DNA of 64,000 nucleotides from Granulicella sibirica (lineage in GTDB: Bacteria > Acidobacteriota > Terriglobia > Terriglobales > Acidobacteriaceae). Where the stretch lies: contig NZ_RDSM01000001.1 in the NCBI RefSeq assembly GCF_004115155.1, forward strand, positions 434,001 to 498,000, in the 5' to 3' direction. A model generated the notes under the pieces. That model ran no database searches. It was not told the DNA's origin and saw only the letters and a list, made by a program, of their open reading frames with translations. The position numbers and the translations under genes are program-made. Below, piece after piece: positions 18,701-27,080 of the stretch; positions within the stretch are counted from its first letter, which is position 1; each line of letters opens with the position of its first letter.

Positions 18701-18909
18701 GCGCAGAACTGCGGATCGGTGTTGGCCCAGGTGGGGGAGCCCAGGTCGAACTCCGCGTCCCATCCTCCGTTGCGTATCGGCCGGTACGACGTGCCCGGTT
18801 TCGCTGGAACCCATTTTCGAGGGGGCGTCGCCCCGTGGCGCCCCATCCCGTCGAGGTGTCCGCGATCGTGGATGACCCAACGCTCTCCGGGCAACATCAA
18901 GGCGGCTAG
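15760..18909 (+). CDS. Two-component-propeller hybrid sensor histidine kinase
   Basis: A 1049-residue membrane kinase. A signal peptide (about 1-25) leads into a periplasmic region of repeated Reg_prop blades, each with motifs such as GYLWLTTSKGVLRFDG, GSIWLATNSGLDRL and GRLWFATSKGVAWLDP, forming two seven-bladed propellers. A Y_Y_Y domain (about 680-755, with FRYKLDGVDKDWQDAG) precedes a single transmembrane helix (about 768-787). The cytoplasmic HisKA_3 helix carries His812 in ARELHDTLLQS, and the HATPase_c domain shows REALVNAFTHSG, DDGCGIDP and GLPGMKERAGRI. No receiver or AraC domain is fused, unlike the longer Bacteroides versions. Such propellers commonly sense polysaccharide fragments. 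The likely partner is the regulator encoded upstream. Confidence 0.95.
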   Translation: MRSIQRIAASLTLALFLGQAAARALSSGPEHDLQGFRHAVWTAQDGIGAVFDVMQAPGGYLWLTTSKGVLRFDGVRFQTIEEVTNGAVSFNDIFSVFVASNGGVWLTTRTAGLLLWQNGKITPYSDRRCTPTAQFQGIFEGADDSLWIQAATGLAHLKGNVCEQVGPDRGYPGGLPLGIFTDREGSVWVKTPQGAIIVLAKGQTVFQPTGYTTGPSSSMAFLHEAPDGTIWISDALGFHPFKKAGAPPLPPPPGKIAPEGSPFHDFTFGPDGSLWAIGPKSVHRYAPIPPEGIPSATGAPGETFTPKQGLSANVVSKILVDHEGSIWLATNSGLDRLHRTALTTLSLPEADEHDFALAPGDNGSIWVGNESLPLTHVLPGGTTTTYPQASSVISIRRDRSGTIWSAGRGGPNLWRSSGSGLELLHQPKEDTQPVFALAVDRNNDLWITTREGETFQHAGDQWIPRNKDLERKAGNLGAMAGDQAGNVWLAFSRTLALWNGSAFRRFTYPDGALNVSASTMSVRGDHVWLAGRGGVALFTLKDGQGHFSRLLFKNHDLPGRVSGVVETATGDLWINGFSGITHVSAAELTGWLHDPASTVSAERLDALDGLPGLSGERFPEPSVIESASGRLWFATSKGVAWLDPATLEGNRNRLPPPVTISALIVNGRSYPASNALVFPPHTENLEIDYTALSLAIPERVLFRYKLDGVDKDWQDAGTRRQAFYTSLPPGPHRFHVIACNNDGVWNETGADLAFTLQPAFYQTGSFRVIAVLVFAGIVWLLFRLRIRSITHELQGRLAERLAERERIARELHDTLLQSLFGLTLRFQTAAHRLPAGDPTRAALDDVLSQSDKVMREGRERVLSLRGRSGANIDLTEAIAEVGQQLQSLHPAHFEITSDGRPLPLEDLIQEEIVLIVREALVNAFTHSGARTVSATVAYRSHALHLSVIDDGCGIDPAILKAGSRDGHWGLPGMKERAGRIRAELRIGVGPGGGAQVELRVPSSVAYRPVRRARFRWNPFSRGRRPVAPHPVEVSAIVDDPTLSGQHQGG

Positions 18910-19019
18910 CGCGGAAACTCTTTCTCCGCCAGCCGGAAAGAGCAAAAACAGCCGTTTATGCCAAGAATTCGTGTTCCCCACACGCTACGGTGAACGGAGC
19001 GAGAGAGCCAGCACACACC

Positions 19020-20039
19020 ATGTCCGCAACCTATAAGGCAGTCGAAGTCACTTCTCCCGGTCAGTTCACCGCCGTTGAGCGCCCCCTTATCGATCCAGGC
19101 CCCGGACAGGTCCGCATCCGCGTCGAAGCCTGTGGCGTCTGCCACTCCGACGCCGCCACCGTCCTCGGACAGTTTCCCGGCCTCACCTACCCCCGCGTTC
19201 CCGGCCACGAGATCGTCGGCAGGATCGACGCCATCGGACCAAACGTCACCCGCTTTCAGATCGGCCAGCGCGTCGGTGTCGGCTTCTTCGGCGGCGAGGA
19301 CGGCACCTGCGAGCCATGCCGCCGTGGCGACCCCACCCAGTGCCTCCACCCCATCATCCCCGGCATCACCACCGACGGCGGATACGCCGAGGTCGTCATC
19401 GCCGAAGCCCGCGCCGCCGCCATCATTCCCGAAGAGCTGACCCCAGCCGAAGCCGCACCGCTCCTCTGCGCCGGCGTCACCACCTTCAACGCCCTGCGCA
19501 ACGCCGGCCTGCGCTCCGGCGATCTCGTCGCCATCCAGGGCATCGGCGGACTCGGCCACCTCGGCGTCCAATTCGCCTCCCGCATGGGCTTCCACACCGT
19601 CGCCATCGGACGCGGAGCCGACAAGGCCAACCTCGCCGCCGAACTCGGAGCCCACGAATACATCGACGGCGCAGCAGAAGACCCTGTCGCCGCTCTCCAG
19701 CGCCTCGGCGGAGCCCGCGCCATCCTCTGCACCGCCCCCAGCGGCAAAGCCATGGGCGAGCTCATGGGTGGCCTCGGCGTTCGCGGCAAACTCATCATCG
19801 TCGGAGTCGCCGACGACCCCATCGAAGTCTCCACGCTCTCCGTCGTCTTCGGGGCCCGCTCCATTACCGGAAGTCTCGTCGGAACCTCCATCGACGAGGA
19901 AGACACGCTCGCCTTCAGCGTCCTCCAGGATGTTCGCCCCATGATCGAGACCATGCCCCTCGCCCGCGCCGCCGAAGCCTACGCCCGCATGATGAGCGGC
20001 GCGCCCCGCTTCCGCATGGTCCTGCTCACCGGTCAATAA
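19020..20039 (+). CDS. Zinc-dependent alcohol dehydrogenase
   Basis: A 339-residue medium-chain dehydrogenase. The start MSATYKAVEV (19020) fits the family N-terminus; ten extra upstream codons are possible. The catalytic zinc site is visible as CGVCHSD and GHEIVGRID, and the Rossmann motif is GIGGLGHLGVQFA. The structural-zinc lobe reads EDGTCEPCRRGDPTQC: three cysteines are in register but the position of the first usual cysteine is Asp, so zinc binding there may be altered. Substrate range is unknown. It is a single gene 110 bp after the propeller kinase. Confidence 0.9.
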   Translation: MSATYKAVEVTSPGQFTAVERPLIDPGPGQVRIRVEACGVCHSDAATVLGQFPGLTYPRVPGHEIVGRIDAIGPNVTRFQIGQRVGVGFFGGEDGTCEPCRRGDPTQCLHPIIPGITTDGGYAEVVIAEARAAAIIPEELTPAEAAPLLCAGVTTFNALRNAGLRSGDLVAIQGIGGLGHLGVQFASRMGFHTVAIGRGADKANLAAELGAHEYIDGAAEDPVAALQRLGGARAILCTAPSGKAMGELMGGLGVRGKLIIVGVADDPIEVSTLSVVFGARSITGSLVGTSIDEEDTLAFSVLQDVRPMIETMPLARAAEAYARMMSGAPRFRMVLLTGQ

Positions 20040-20129
20040 TGCGTCGGCAATCCTTCTTCGACAGGTGACACGCCTTCCTGTGCCATAATCACAGACACCG
20101 TCAAGTCACTATTGAAGAAGGACTTAGCC

Positions 20130-20825
20130 ATGCCCGAAGGCGAGAGCAAGTCAAAAGCAATTCGCGAGTGGATCGCCGGCCTGCTGCTTCCGGTTGCGAT
20201 CTTCGCCTACACCCTTTCCAAGGATCGCGCCGACGAGCAGCAGCGCGAACTCGACCGTGTCGCCACCATCATCAAGAGTCTCGGGAGCACCTCCGAAGCC
20301 GAACGCTCCCTCGCCCGCAGCTACATCACCTATCTCTCCCGCCACAACGAAGCCCCGCAGGAAGCCCTCGACCTCCTCCAGGCCAACTACGCCACCGCCT
20401 CCACCCCCGCCGAATCCGCCGCCATCCGCCAGACCATCGAGACCGTCCAGCAGCAGGACACCAAACAAGCACCCAACACACCATCCGTCGTCAACAACCT
20501 GCCCTATAAGGTCTTCCTCCAGATCCGCGACAACGACGACCGTCCCACCGCCGTGTTGGTTCAGCGCGCCCTCATCGCAAACAACATCCTGGCCCCCGGC
20601 ATCGAGTTGGTGGCCGACCACGGCCCCGACAAGAACACCGTCTTCTACTTCCACCCCGAAGACCTCAAAGAAGCCCAGACGATCTCCAAAAAGCTTACCG
20701 ACGCTGGCATCCCCGCCGAGCCCGTAGACGGCAGCCAGTACACCTCCTTCAAAGCAATCAGCGTCCCCCAGCGGCAATTGGAGATCTGGCTTATCAAAGG
20801 CGCAAAACCCACAAGCAACCAGTAG
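20130..20825 (+). CDS. Membrane-anchored protein with SPOR-like C-terminus, unknown function
   Basis: A 231-residue protein from ATG 20130; a purine-rich GAAGAAGGA lies upstream, favouring this over TTG 20112. A single N-terminal hydrophobic helix (about 14-30, WIAGLLLPVAIFAYTL) is followed by a charged helical region with many Glu/Arg and a Gln/Pro-rich linker. The C-terminal 100 residues (YKVFLQIRDNDDRPTAVLVQ to the end) alternate strands and helices, with an AQTISKKLTDAGIP segment reminiscent of SPOR or LytR_C folds; this is a weak impression. It converges on the broken cupin gene. Confidence 0.7.
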   Translation: MPEGESKSKAIREWIAGLLLPVAIFAYTLSKDRADEQQRELDRVATIIKSLGSTSEAERSLARSYITYLSRHNEAPQEALDLLQANYATASTPAESAAIRQTIETVQQQDTKQAPNTPSVVNNLPYKVFLQIRDNDDRPTAVLVQRALIANNILAPGIELVADHGPDKNTVFYFHPEDLKEAQTISKKLTDAGIPAEPVDGSQYTSFKAISVPQRQLEIWLIKGAKPTSNQ

Positions 20826-20826
20826 C

Positions 20827-21336
20827 TCAGCCGTTCGTGAGCTTCCCGATCATCTCTCGCCACTCCGGCCAACGCTCCACCAGCCACTCTCGGCTCTCTG
20901 CCTCGTAGTCGACAAACTCAAACCCCGGGCTCACCGTACACCCGAGCAAGGCCCACTTCCCCCCATCCACAAGCTTCGCCCCCTGCCAGACCCCACGCGG
21001 CACAACCACCTGTGGCCTCTCCCCCGCCGCCAGATCCATCCCAATCACCACCAGATTCCCCGTCCCATCCGGAAACAACTGCACCTGCTCCACCGCGTCG
21101 CCCGCGTAGAAGTGAAACACCTCATCGGACTGCAGCACATGCATCTCGCTGAACGTATCCGGCTCCAGCAGGTAGTAGATAGCCGTTCCCGTCCGCCGCT
21201 CCCCCTCATACCGCCCATCCTAGAACGCATCGGCGGCAATCATCTCGGAAGCCTCATAGGTCCGCACATACCACCCACCCTCACGCGGATGCGGCGTAAG
21301 CCCCAAAGCCTTCTTCACATCATCAGCAGTCATCAT
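20827..21336 (-). pseudogene. DUF985 cupin gene interrupted by an in-frame amber codon
   Basis: The reading frame of a DUF985 (Cupin_5) protein is continuous over the whole region except for one TAG at 21220-21222, codon 38 counting from the ATG at 21331-21333 (a second ATG lies at 21334-21336). Before the stop it reads LGLTPHPREGGWYVRTYEAS, the conserved family N-terminus; after it continues RRTGTAIYYLLEP, SDEVFHFYAGD, QVVVPRGVWQGAKL and GCTVSPGFEFVDYE. There is no frameshift. The downstream part could restart at ATG 21144 but would lack part of the beta barrel. It is either a recent nonsense mutation or an error in the sequence. Confidence 0.85.
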
Positions 21337-21404
21337 TTCCTCTCAGGGTATGCTGGTTTCATCCAGCAATCATCACAACCCCAAGGATAGGTGACCAGCC
21401 ACCC

Positions 21405-22712
21405 ATGCGGACCCGTCTCGAACACTACTTCGGCTTCTCCGCACTCAACACCACCTGGCGCACCGAGATCCTCGCCGGCATCACCACCTTCATCACGATG
21501 GCCTACGTCATCTTCGTGAACCCTTCCATCCTCTCGCTCTCCGGCATGCCCATCGCCGCCGTCACCGCCGCCACCTGCCTCTGCGCCGCCTTCGGCTCCA
21601 TCCTCATGGGAGCCCTCGCCAACTACCCCCTCGCCCTCGCCCCCGGCATGGGCCTCAACGCCTACTTCACCTACACCGTCGTTTTAAAGATGGGAATCCC
21701 CTGGCCCACCGCCCTCGGAGCCGTCTTCCTCTCCGGCTTCATCTTCCTCTGCCTCACCTGGTCCGGCATTCGCCAGCGTCTCCTCGGAGCAATCCCCCAC
21801 CAGCTCCACGCCGCGGTAGCCGGAGGCATCGGCCTCTTCATCGCCTTCATCGGTTTCCGCAACTCCGGCATCATCGTCCCCAGCGCCGCGACCACCGTCA
21901 CCCTCGGCAACCTCCGCGCCCCCGCCACCGCCCTCGCCCTCTTCGGCCTCATCCTCATCGCCACGCTGCAAGTCCTCAAAGTTCGCGCCAGCATGCTCAT
22001 CGGCGTCCTCGGCACGATGCTCCTCGGCGTCCTCTGCCACCAGGTCCACTGGGCCCCGACGCCCTTCTCCCTCACCGCCATCCGCGCCACCGCCTTCCAC
22101 CTCGACATCCCCGGAGCTCTCCACATCGGAGCCTTCGAGATCATCTTCGTCTTCCTCTTCGTCGACCTCTTCGACAACATCGGAACCCTCGTCGCCGTCA
22201 CCCAGCGCGCCGGCCTCATGGCCCCCGACCACACCATCCCCCGTCTCAACCGCATCTTCTTCGCCGATGCCAGCGCCACCGTCGTCGGGGCCCTCGCCGG
22301 CACAAGCACCGTCACCAGCTACGTCGAATCCTCCGCCGGAGTCGCCGCCGGAGGCCGCACCGGCGTCACCGCCATCACCACCGGCATCCTCTTCTTCCTC
22401 TCCCTCTTCGTCGCCCCACTCATCGGAGCCATCCCCACCTTCGCCACCGCCCCGGCTCTTATCCTCGTCGGAGCCCTCATGCTCACCGGCCTCGGCACCA
22501 TCGAGTGGGACGAGCCCACCATCGCCATCCCCGCCTTCTTAACCCTCGTCACCATCCCGCTCACCTGGTCCATCGCCGACGGCCTCTCCTTCGGCCTCAC
22601 CAGCTACGCCGCGTTAGAGATCTTCAGCGGCAAAGCCACCCGCGCCCACTGGATGCTCTACCTCCTCGCCGCCCTCTTCCTCGCCCGCTTCATCTATCTC
22701 GCCCACGGCTGA
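21405..22712 (+). CDS. NCS2 (AzgA-type) purine permease
   Basis: A 435-residue inner-membrane transporter with about 12-14 hydrophobic helices. The opening MRTRLEHYFGFSALNTTWRTE and the signatures GMGLNAYFTY, VDLFDNIGTLVAVTQRAGL and GTSTVTSYVESSAGVAAGGRTG are characteristic of the AzgA/GhxP/PurP branch of proton-coupled hypoxanthine-guanine-adenine permeases. Length is normal. The exact purine cannot be read. Codon use is strongly GCC/CTC biased like most of this segment. It is divergent from the broken cupin gene. Confidence 0.93.
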   Translation: MRTRLEHYFGFSALNTTWRTEILAGITTFITMAYVIFVNPSILSLSGMPIAAVTAATCLCAAFGSILMGALANYPLALAPGMGLNAYFTYTVVLKMGIPWPTALGAVFLSGFIFLCLTWSGIRQRLLGAIPHQLHAAVAGGIGLFIAFIGFRNSGIIVPSAATTVTLGNLRAPATALALFGLILIATLQVLKVRASMLIGVLGTMLLGVLCHQVHWAPTPFSLTAIRATAFHLDIPGALHIGAFEIIFVFLFVDLFDNIGTLVAVTQRAGLMAPDHTIPRLNRIFFADASATVVGALAGTSTVTSYVESSAGVAAGGRTGVTAITTGILFFLSLFVAPLIGAIPTFATAPALILVGALMLTGLGTIEWDEPTIAIPAFLTLVTIPLTWSIADGLSFGLTSYAALEIFSGKATRAHWMLYLLAALFLARFIYLAHG

Positions 22713-22845
22713 CACAAAATTCACAGAAGCCGATGCAGAAGCTATGCGAGCATCTTTCTCAATGAAGGGCTTCTAAGTCGCGCCGGATTCAAAGACCTTC
22801 CAATTCTTGTCGAGAGCAACGTGCGCTTGGCAGCGGGGGGAAAGC

Positions 22846-23412
22846 TTGAAAAGATGGCCGTGGCAGAAAATTGCCTCCGCGCTTGCAGTCTCATTGATCC
22901 TCGTGGGCCTGGTGCCCCTGGCTTACTTGGGATGGTGGGGGAGCGCGCACAACCTCGAGCCGCTATCACTTCCCCTTCCACTCCGGCGTGGCACCTACAC
23001 TTCTCCCCGCTTTCGAACGGACCTCGACGAGGACTACCAGATCGAAATCTATTTCGTGCCCTTCAACCGGAGCCCGCTGATTCTTGACTGGAAGACCATC
23101 GATGAAAGCGGCGCGCTGATCCAAAGCGGAAGCTACAAGGAAGATCAGCGAACAGGCGGGAACGACGTAATTCTCGAGCGGCGTTATCGGCCCAAACGCG
23201 GATCGTCCCAGAGAATCATCGTGACCATCGCTCAGGACGTTCAGGCGCCGGACGCCAACACGAAACTCCACATCGGTCTCCCGGAGAGAAGTCTCGCCCA
23301 GGGCTATGGATTCGCCGCGGCCGCGACCTGGGCCGTAGTGGTAGCGGGGGCTGGAGCGATACTGTTTTTCGTTCTTTCTCTCATGCGAGTGGGCCGAAGG
23401 CAGACTCCCTGA
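22846..23412 (+). CDS. Membrane protein of unknown function
   Basis: A 188-residue protein if started at TTG 22846, which has GGGGGAAAGC just upstream; TTG 22807 would add 13 residues. It has an N-terminal helix (about 10-33), a hydrophilic domain of about 120 residues rich in beta strands (DEDYQIEIYFVPFNRSPLI, IIVTIAQDVQAPD), and a C-terminal helix (about 158-180) with a short basic tail. The topology suggests a loop domain outside the cytosol. It precedes the large membrane protein by 139 bp on the same strand and may act with it. I do not recognize a family. Confidence 0.65.
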   Translation: MKRWPWQKIASALAVSLILVGLVPLAYLGWWGSAHNLEPLSLPLPLRRGTYTSPRFRTDLDEDYQIEIYFVPFNRSPLILDWKTIDESGALIQSGSYKEDQRTGGNDVILERRYRPKRGSSQRIIVTIAQDVQAPDANTKLHIGLPERSLAQGYGFAAAATWAVVVAGAGAILFFVLSLMRVGRRQTP

Positions 23413-23551
23413 ACCCTTGCAGGGGCTGCCTGAAAATGACCGCGCGCCCTCCATCGATCAAGCCGGTCGTTCGGAGGTATATTCGTTTCCAGACAAACAG
23501 TCCTTCCCGGGCCCAGGACCATGACTCAGCGGAGAAACGCCCAGAGGAATC

Positions 23552-26299
23552 ATGCCGCACGACCCGACCGAACCTCCACCCCAGGACCCCACCCCAAGTG
23601 AGCTTGTCCTCCTGCACTGCGATCTCTTCGCCCCACTCCCACCGCTCACGCTGAGCGACCGTATCGCCTTCGAATGGAACCAATCGGCCGCCTACCTGAT
23701 AGGCATGTTCTTCTCAGCAGCCTTCTTCTCCGCCGCCACCGAGGTCTCGCAAGACCACGTCCTCGTAGTTCGCGTCGTCACCGCGCTCATCTTCCTCGGG
23801 CTGCCCACCGTCTGGTGGCACAACCGCCGCTCCGCGAACCCAACTCTCGAGCGCGAGGGCCTCGACGTAGCCTTTCCCCTCGGAGACGCCCACCCCGTCA
23901 TCCTCCAGGACTACGTCCGCCAGTCCATCTCCACCGCCCTCCTCGCCAGCGAGCAGCGCGGCCTCCTCACCCTCAAGCGCGATGGCACTCACCTCGCCGC
24001 CCACTTCAACGAGTCCGCTCGACCATGGCCGAAAGACAGCCTCGAAGATCGCCTGCGCCGCTCCCGCCCCATCTCTGTCCAGGACCTCGTCCACGACTGG
24101 CTTGCCGACGGCAGCAACTTGCCCTGGCGCCGAGCCTCGCGCCTCATGGAGCACAGCGCCGCCCTTCGCGGAATCTCGGCCACCAACCTCACTCCCAACG
24201 CCGCCACTGAGTACAAAGCCGAAGCTGCAAAGGTAAAAGTGTTGCTCGAGGCCTGCCAGACCCAGCGGCCCGCAATCTGGAAGGCCATGCAGGCAAGCAT
24301 CGACGCCGCGTTGAAGTCGCGCACCGTGCCGCCCACCACGAAACAGGTCGGACGCATGACGGTCCCCGAGTACAACTACCCCGAGGCGTCAATCTCATCT
24401 CTCGACGCGGCTCCAGCCGTCCCGGCAGCGAGTACCGAAGCCGAGACGCCCAGCGCGCCGGAGATGAAGCCCGCGGGAACCGGATTTCTCCTCGTCTGCT
24501 CTCTCGCCTTCCTGGCCGCCGACGCTGTTGCGCTGTTCGTGTTCCACCACCAGAACAACGCCCAGGCCGCTGCTCTCACCGTGCTTGGAGCCTTCCCGGC
24601 AAGGCTCGTCGTGGGCTTCGTCTCGGAAAAGAAAATAGCGCGCCGAAAGCTTCTGCGCCAGAGCTATGACCTCCCGCCGGAGTTTCTTCAAACGCAGACC
24701 TGGCCCCAAAAGCTCTCCTCAGCACTCGCGGTCTCCGCGTTGGCGGCACTTCCGGTAGCGATCGAAGGACCCTGGGCCGCCATCGTCCCTCTTGCCTTCT
24801 TCGGCGTCGCGATCGGCATGGCGCAGAGCTCGAAGTTTGGCGCGCAGCTCTCCTCCGAGATCGTCGCGGCACGCGTTCGGGCGCTCGCAGCCGCCGGCGC
24901 TCCCTCCGCCCTGCCAGACGAATCCGAATACGTAGAACTCCCAGCCACGGCTGCTCCTTGCCAGCAGCAAAGCCCGCTCATCCCGAACCAGCTCACCACG
25001 GCTCACGACCTTCCGCATCCCACGGGAGACATCGCGGACCAACTCAACCGCTGGACAACGCGTCGAGCACGCCTCCGCCGTCTCTACTGGCTGTCGCTCG
25101 GCCTTCTGGTAGGCGCATACACGCTTCTCACCATCGGCTTCCTATCCCTTGGGGACACACCCTGGCTCAATCAGGCAAACGGCTTTCTTGGGCCTCTGCC
25201 CTTCGGCCTTCTCTTCACCCTCGCAGCGACCGGCATGGCACTCTACGGGCTACGCAACAGCGATGCCGTGGAGGACGGCCAGGGCGACTCACGCCACGCC
25301 GTTCCGGCGTTCCTCATCGGCGCGTGGCGTGTCAATATCCTCGTCCAGGCACCCTTCCTGTTCACCGTCGGGATCAGAGCCGGGGCCGGCGCGGCGATGC
25401 ACCGCCATCCCTACTTCGTCGTGTCGGCGTTTCTCCTCCTCGTCCTGCACTGGGTCTGGATGGAGCGTGCGAAATCACGCATCATGCTGGATCTTCCCGT
25501 CCCCGTCCCACGCAGGCTGGTCATGCTTCGTGTCTTCGGCAGCCCGTCCTTCGACGATCTTGTCACCCTCATCGGCCCGTGGCGTCGCGTCGGGCTCATC
25601 GAGCATCTTGAAGGCTTCGACACCATCGGCCAGCGGGGCGACGTGCAGACCGCCGTCGGCGAAGGACAAGTCGATCGCATCCTCGCGAAGAACTGGGCCG
25701 AAGTTGAAGAGCAGCTCCAACAGGCCTCGACCGGCCCGGACGCTGCCCTGCTCTTCAAGCGCCATGCCTTCCAATGCACCAATGCCACCTGGCGCGAGGC
25801 CATTCAGGCCATGCTTGATCGCGACGACGCCGTCCTCATGGACCTCTCCAGCCTCTCCGTTCAGAACCAAGGCTGCGCCTGGGAACTGGGCCAGCTTCTC
25901 GATCGCGTCCCGCTCGAGAGGGTCACCCTGCTCGTCAACGATTCCACCGACCTCGACTGCCTTCGCGGGATCCTCGATAACGCTGCCCGCCACATTTCAC
26001 CCCAATCCCCCAACCGCACCAACCCCACGGCGACTTGGCATCAGATCCGCATCGGAGGCCTCTCGCAGCGCCAGCCCGGCGAGGACTACTACGCCTGGAA
26101 ACGCCGCATCGATGACCGCCTCGACCCCATGCTGCTCACCTCGCGGCTCCTGGCGGCCGCAGGCTCCTCCAACCCCCGATCCACCGCTGCAGCCCCGGCG
26201 ATCGCGCGTTTAGGTTGGGCAAACCGGCAATGGTGGCTATGGCTGGGCCTCTTGTCTCTCTCGGCCCTCTTGTCCGTCCAGCTTTGGAGATCACCGTAA
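23552..26299 (+). CDS. Large polytopic membrane protein with TIR-like C-terminal domain
   Basis: A 915-residue protein I cannot place in a named family. Hydrophobic pairs lie near residues 45-92, 308-360 and 385-430, with more helices between about 508 and 645 and a final one near the C-terminus (WLWLGLLSLSALLSVQLW). Residues about 655-875 form a soluble domain: a first strand VMLRVFGSPSFDDL, a later strand with VLMDLSSLSVQN immediately followed by GCAWELGQLL, then LERVTLLVNDSTD. The order strand - Ser-rich loop - W-E-L helix - strand recalls the TIR fold, where this Glu is catalytic in NAD-cleaving members. That is pattern recognition only. No nuclease, CARF or other defence gene is adjacent. 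Confidence 0.8.
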   Translation: MPHDPTEPPPQDPTPSELVLLHCDLFAPLPPLTLSDRIAFEWNQSAAYLIGMFFSAAFFSAATEVSQDHVLVVRVVTALIFLGLPTVWWHNRRSANPTLEREGLDVAFPLGDAHPVILQDYVRQSISTALLASEQRGLLTLKRDGTHLAAHFNESARPWPKDSLEDRLRRSRPISVQDLVHDWLADGSNLPWRRASRLMEHSAALRGISATNLTPNAATEYKAEAAKVKVLLEACQTQRPAIWKAMQASIDAALKSRTVPPTTKQVGRMTVPEYNYPEASISSLDAAPAVPAASTEAETPSAPEMKPAGTGFLLVCSLAFLAADAVALFVFHHQNNAQAAALTVLGAFPARLVVGFVSEKKIARRKLLRQSYDLPPEFLQTQTWPQKLSSALAVSALAALPVAIEGPWAAIVPLAFFGVAIGMAQSSKFGAQLSSEIVAARVRALAAAGAPSALPDESEYVELPATAAPCQQQSPLIPNQLTTAHDLPHPTGDIADQLNRWTTRRARLRRLYWLSLGLLVGAYTLLTIGFLSLGDTPWLNQANGFLGPLPFGLLFTLAATGMALYGLRNSDAVEDGQGDSRHAVPAFLIGAWRVNILVQAPFLFTVGIRAGAGAAMHRHPYFVVSAFLLLVLHWVWMERAKSRIMLDLPVPVPRRLVMLRVFGSPSFDDLVTLIGPWRRVGLIEHLEGFDTIGQRGDVQTAVGEGQVDRILAKNWAEVEEQLQQASTGPDAALLFKRHAFQCTNATWREAIQAMLDRDDAVLMDLSSLSVQNQGCAWELGQLLDRVPLERVTLLVNDSTDLDCLRGILDNAARHISPQSPNRTNPTATWHQIRIGGLSQRQPGEDYYAWKRRIDDRLDPMLLTSRLLAAAGSSNPRSTAAAPAIARLGWANRQWWLWLGLLSLSALLSVQLWRSP

Positions 26300-26314
26300 C
26301 TGGCCCTCCCTGCG

Positions 26315-26962
26315 TCACGTCCTGTCGCGCGATATCTCATACTCCGCGCCCCTCAGAATAAGCTCGAGCCCCTCCTTGTACCGCCGGTCATATCGGTCGA
26401 ACAGTATCGACGACGCCTGCCGATGATGCGGAAAGATTGCCGGATCCAGCCGCGCGTTTCTCGCCTCGATCGAATACAACGGTGACCGTTCTCCCGGCGT
26501 AGGAAACACGGCCTGCTCCTCCATCACGAAGCTCAGCGTGTAGTTATAGATCGTGCTCAGCACAACCACCGCCCCCCGAACCGTGAAGCCCGATGCAACC
26601 ATCCGAGCGCAAATCGTCTCCGTCGCCTTCAGCGGCTCAGTCGTTGTCAACCGCGTCCCACTTACCATGCGAGCACCGTCGCGATAAGCCATCAACGTCT
26701 TCCGCAGGCCATCCCCATAGGTCGACGCCCACACCTTCCAGTCGGCGGAATTGCGCCGTGGCAGCAGATTCGCCGCCCCTTCCGCGAGCACAGTGGTCGC
26801 CATCTCATCCAGCAGCTCCTCCTTGCTCTTGAAGTGCCAGTAGATGGTCGCAGCCTGAACATTCAACTCCACTCCCAGCCGGCGAAGCGTCAGTTGCTCC
26901 AGCCCGATCTCGTTCAGCAGCTTCAATCCCGCCCGCGTCACCATGTCGCGATTGATCTTCAT
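26315..26962 (-). CDS. TetR family transcriptional repressor (TetR_C type)
   Basis: A 215-residue regulator. The N-terminal helix-turn-helix (about 6-52) reads GLEQLTLRRLGVELNVQAATIYWHFKSKEELLDEM, written here in part: LGVELNVQAATIYWHF is the recognition region. The C-terminal ligand domain resembles the tetracycline-repressor class (AYRDGARMVSGTRL). It is divergent from an NADPH:quinone-oxidoreductase-like gene with a strong palindrome between them, so it probably represses both genes and releases on binding a small molecule. Confidence 0.92.
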   Translation of the reverse strand: MKINRDMVTRAGLKLLNEIGLEQLTLRRLGVELNVQAATIYWHFKSKEELLDEMATTVLAEGAANLLPRRNSADWKVWASTYGDGLRKTLMAYRDGARMVSGTRLTTTEPLKATETICARMVASGFTVRGAVVVLSTIYNYTLSFVMEEQAVFPTPGERSPLYSIEARNARLDPAIFPHHRQASSILFDRYDRRYKEGLELILRGAEYEISRDRT

Positions 26963-26980
26963 GAATCCAGCATAGCGCGT

Positions 26981-27030
26981 TTGACATCTTTTTATTGAAC
27001 GCTGTTAGATAATGTCTAACGTCGTTCAAT
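26981..27030 (+). promoter_or_regulatory. TetR operator overlapping the divergent promoter
   Basis: Inverted repeat with 16-bp arms 26994-27009 and 27015-27030 and a 5-base centre (TAATG); 14 of 16 positions are complementary. The arm reads ATTGAACGCTGTTAGA. A consensus -35 TTGACA lies at 26981-26986, and a weak -10 (TTAGAT at 27005-27010) falls inside the left arm, so bound repressor would block RNA polymerase for the rightward oxidoreductase gene. A leader of about 50 bp leads to its start. Confidence 0.8.
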
Positions 27031-27080
27031 AGAGTCTGCGGCCCGCACCCCGCCGGACGGCAGCCACAAGGAGATTAGCC

